This document shows positions 5,757 through 6,114 of a stretch of 6,114 nt of DNA, piece by piece (positions within the stretch are counted from its first letter, which is position 1; every line of letters starts with the position of its first letter). The DNA lies in the NCBI GenBank assembly GCA_020346205.1, contig CP070776.1:108834-114947 (forward strand), given 5' to 3'. Origin of the DNA: Deltaproteobacteria bacterium (GTDB lineage: Bacteria; Desulfobacterota; Desulfobulbia; Desulfobulbales; BM004). The notes below the pieces were generated by a model. It did no database searches, was not told the DNA's origin, and saw only the letters and a program-made list of their open reading frames with translations. Made by a program: the position numbers and the translations under genes.

Positions 5757-6114
5757 ATGCAAGAGGTTCTCTTTACTCAGGAAATTGGTGTTACCCTGGC
5801 CGTTATGGCAGTTGCCATAATATTGTTCATCACCAATGCTGTACGGGTTGATGTGGTGGGAATAATTATGGTTGTCACCCTGCCATTGTTAAACATTATT
5901 GATGCTGAAGAGGCGATCAGCGGCTTTAGCTCAAACGCAGTTATATCTATTATTGCTGTGATCATAATCGGGGCTGCTCTGGATAAGACCGGGGTAATGA
6001 ACATTCTGGCAAAGTATATACTCAAGCTGGCCGGAAAAAGCGAAACACGGATAATAGCACTGATCTCAGGTACGGTTGCCTTTATATCCAGCTTTATGCA
6101 GAATATAGGTGCGG
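5757..6114 (+). CDS. SLC13/ArsB-type anion permease, N-terminal part
   Basis: 119 codons run off the window end without a stop, so this is a 5' fragment. The peptide is very hydrophobic, with membrane segments at about 10-29, 32-48, 60-79 and 98-118. Between the second and third lies EEAISGFSSNAVISII (51-66), the recurring signature of the SLC13/DASS and ArsB/NhaD ion transporter superfamily, in which the GFS loop precedes the next helix. SSFMQNIGA (111-119) matches the conserved SxxxxN-type hairpin tip expected near the ion-binding site. Many bacterial members carry TrkA-C (RCK_C) domains further on, which cannot be seen here. The transported ion (sulfate, dicarboxylate, sodium/proton or other) cannot be assigned. 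The ATG at 5757 is the first in frame that gives a short N-tail before helix 1; the ribosome site is weak. It has its own promoter, so it is probably separate from pyrF. Confidence 0.88.
   Translation, partial: MQEVLFTQEIGVTLAVMAVAIILFITNAVRVDVVGIIMVVTLPLLNIIDAEEAISGFSSNAVISIIAVIIIGAALDKTGVMNILAKYILKLAGKSETRIIALISGTVAFISSFMQNIGA

Noticed and set aside
5777..6025. Minus-strand open frame of 82 codons opposite the permease
   Set aside because: Ile/Thr-rich mirror of a membrane protein gene; the plus strand encodes a clear SLC13-type transporter.

Overview
The window comes from a Gram-negative bacterium. It encodes a type II lipoprotein whose residue after the lipidated Cys is not Asp, a secreted protein and an inner-membrane-anchored protein with a periplasmic body. 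Base composition looks moderate (mid-40s % GC by eye). Codon use and protein character suggest a proteobacterium, perhaps a gammaproteobacterium, but no marker gene settles this.

Left half (1 to about 3865, minus strand): a compact four-gene set read right to left. It runs: (1) a secreted protein with a coiled-coil-like N-terminal part, a long Gly/Ser/Thr/Glu linker and a charged helical tail; (2) a lipoprotein of unknown function; (3) an inner-membrane-anchored TPR protein ending in a PEGA-like beta domain; (4) the first 39 codons of a probable FHA-like protein that leaves the window. Genes 2, 3 and 4 are separated by 20 nt and then by a 4-nt overlap, which supports one transcript. A near-consensus sigma70 promoter sits directly in front of the first gene. 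The set looks like a multi-compartment envelope module: outer membrane lipoprotein, periplasmic or secreted linker protein, inner membrane scaffold and probable cytosolic FHA partner. Its function is unknown to me.

Middle (about 3794 to 4005): a divergent intergenic region of about 210 bp with AT-rich promoter-like sequence, a small inverted repeat and a possible 17-codon upstream ORF whose stop codon overlaps the pyrF start.

Right half (4006 to 6114, plus strand): pyrF (orotidine 5'-phosphate decarboxylase, last step of UMP synthesis), then 27 nt later a metal-dependent TIM-barrel hydrolase of the amidohydrolase-2 type. After a 212-bp gap with a TATAAT promoter and an overlapping dyad comes the 5' part of an SLC13/ArsB-type anion permease, cut by the window end. 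No RNA genes, CRISPR arrays, insertion sequences or convincing rho-independent terminators were seen.
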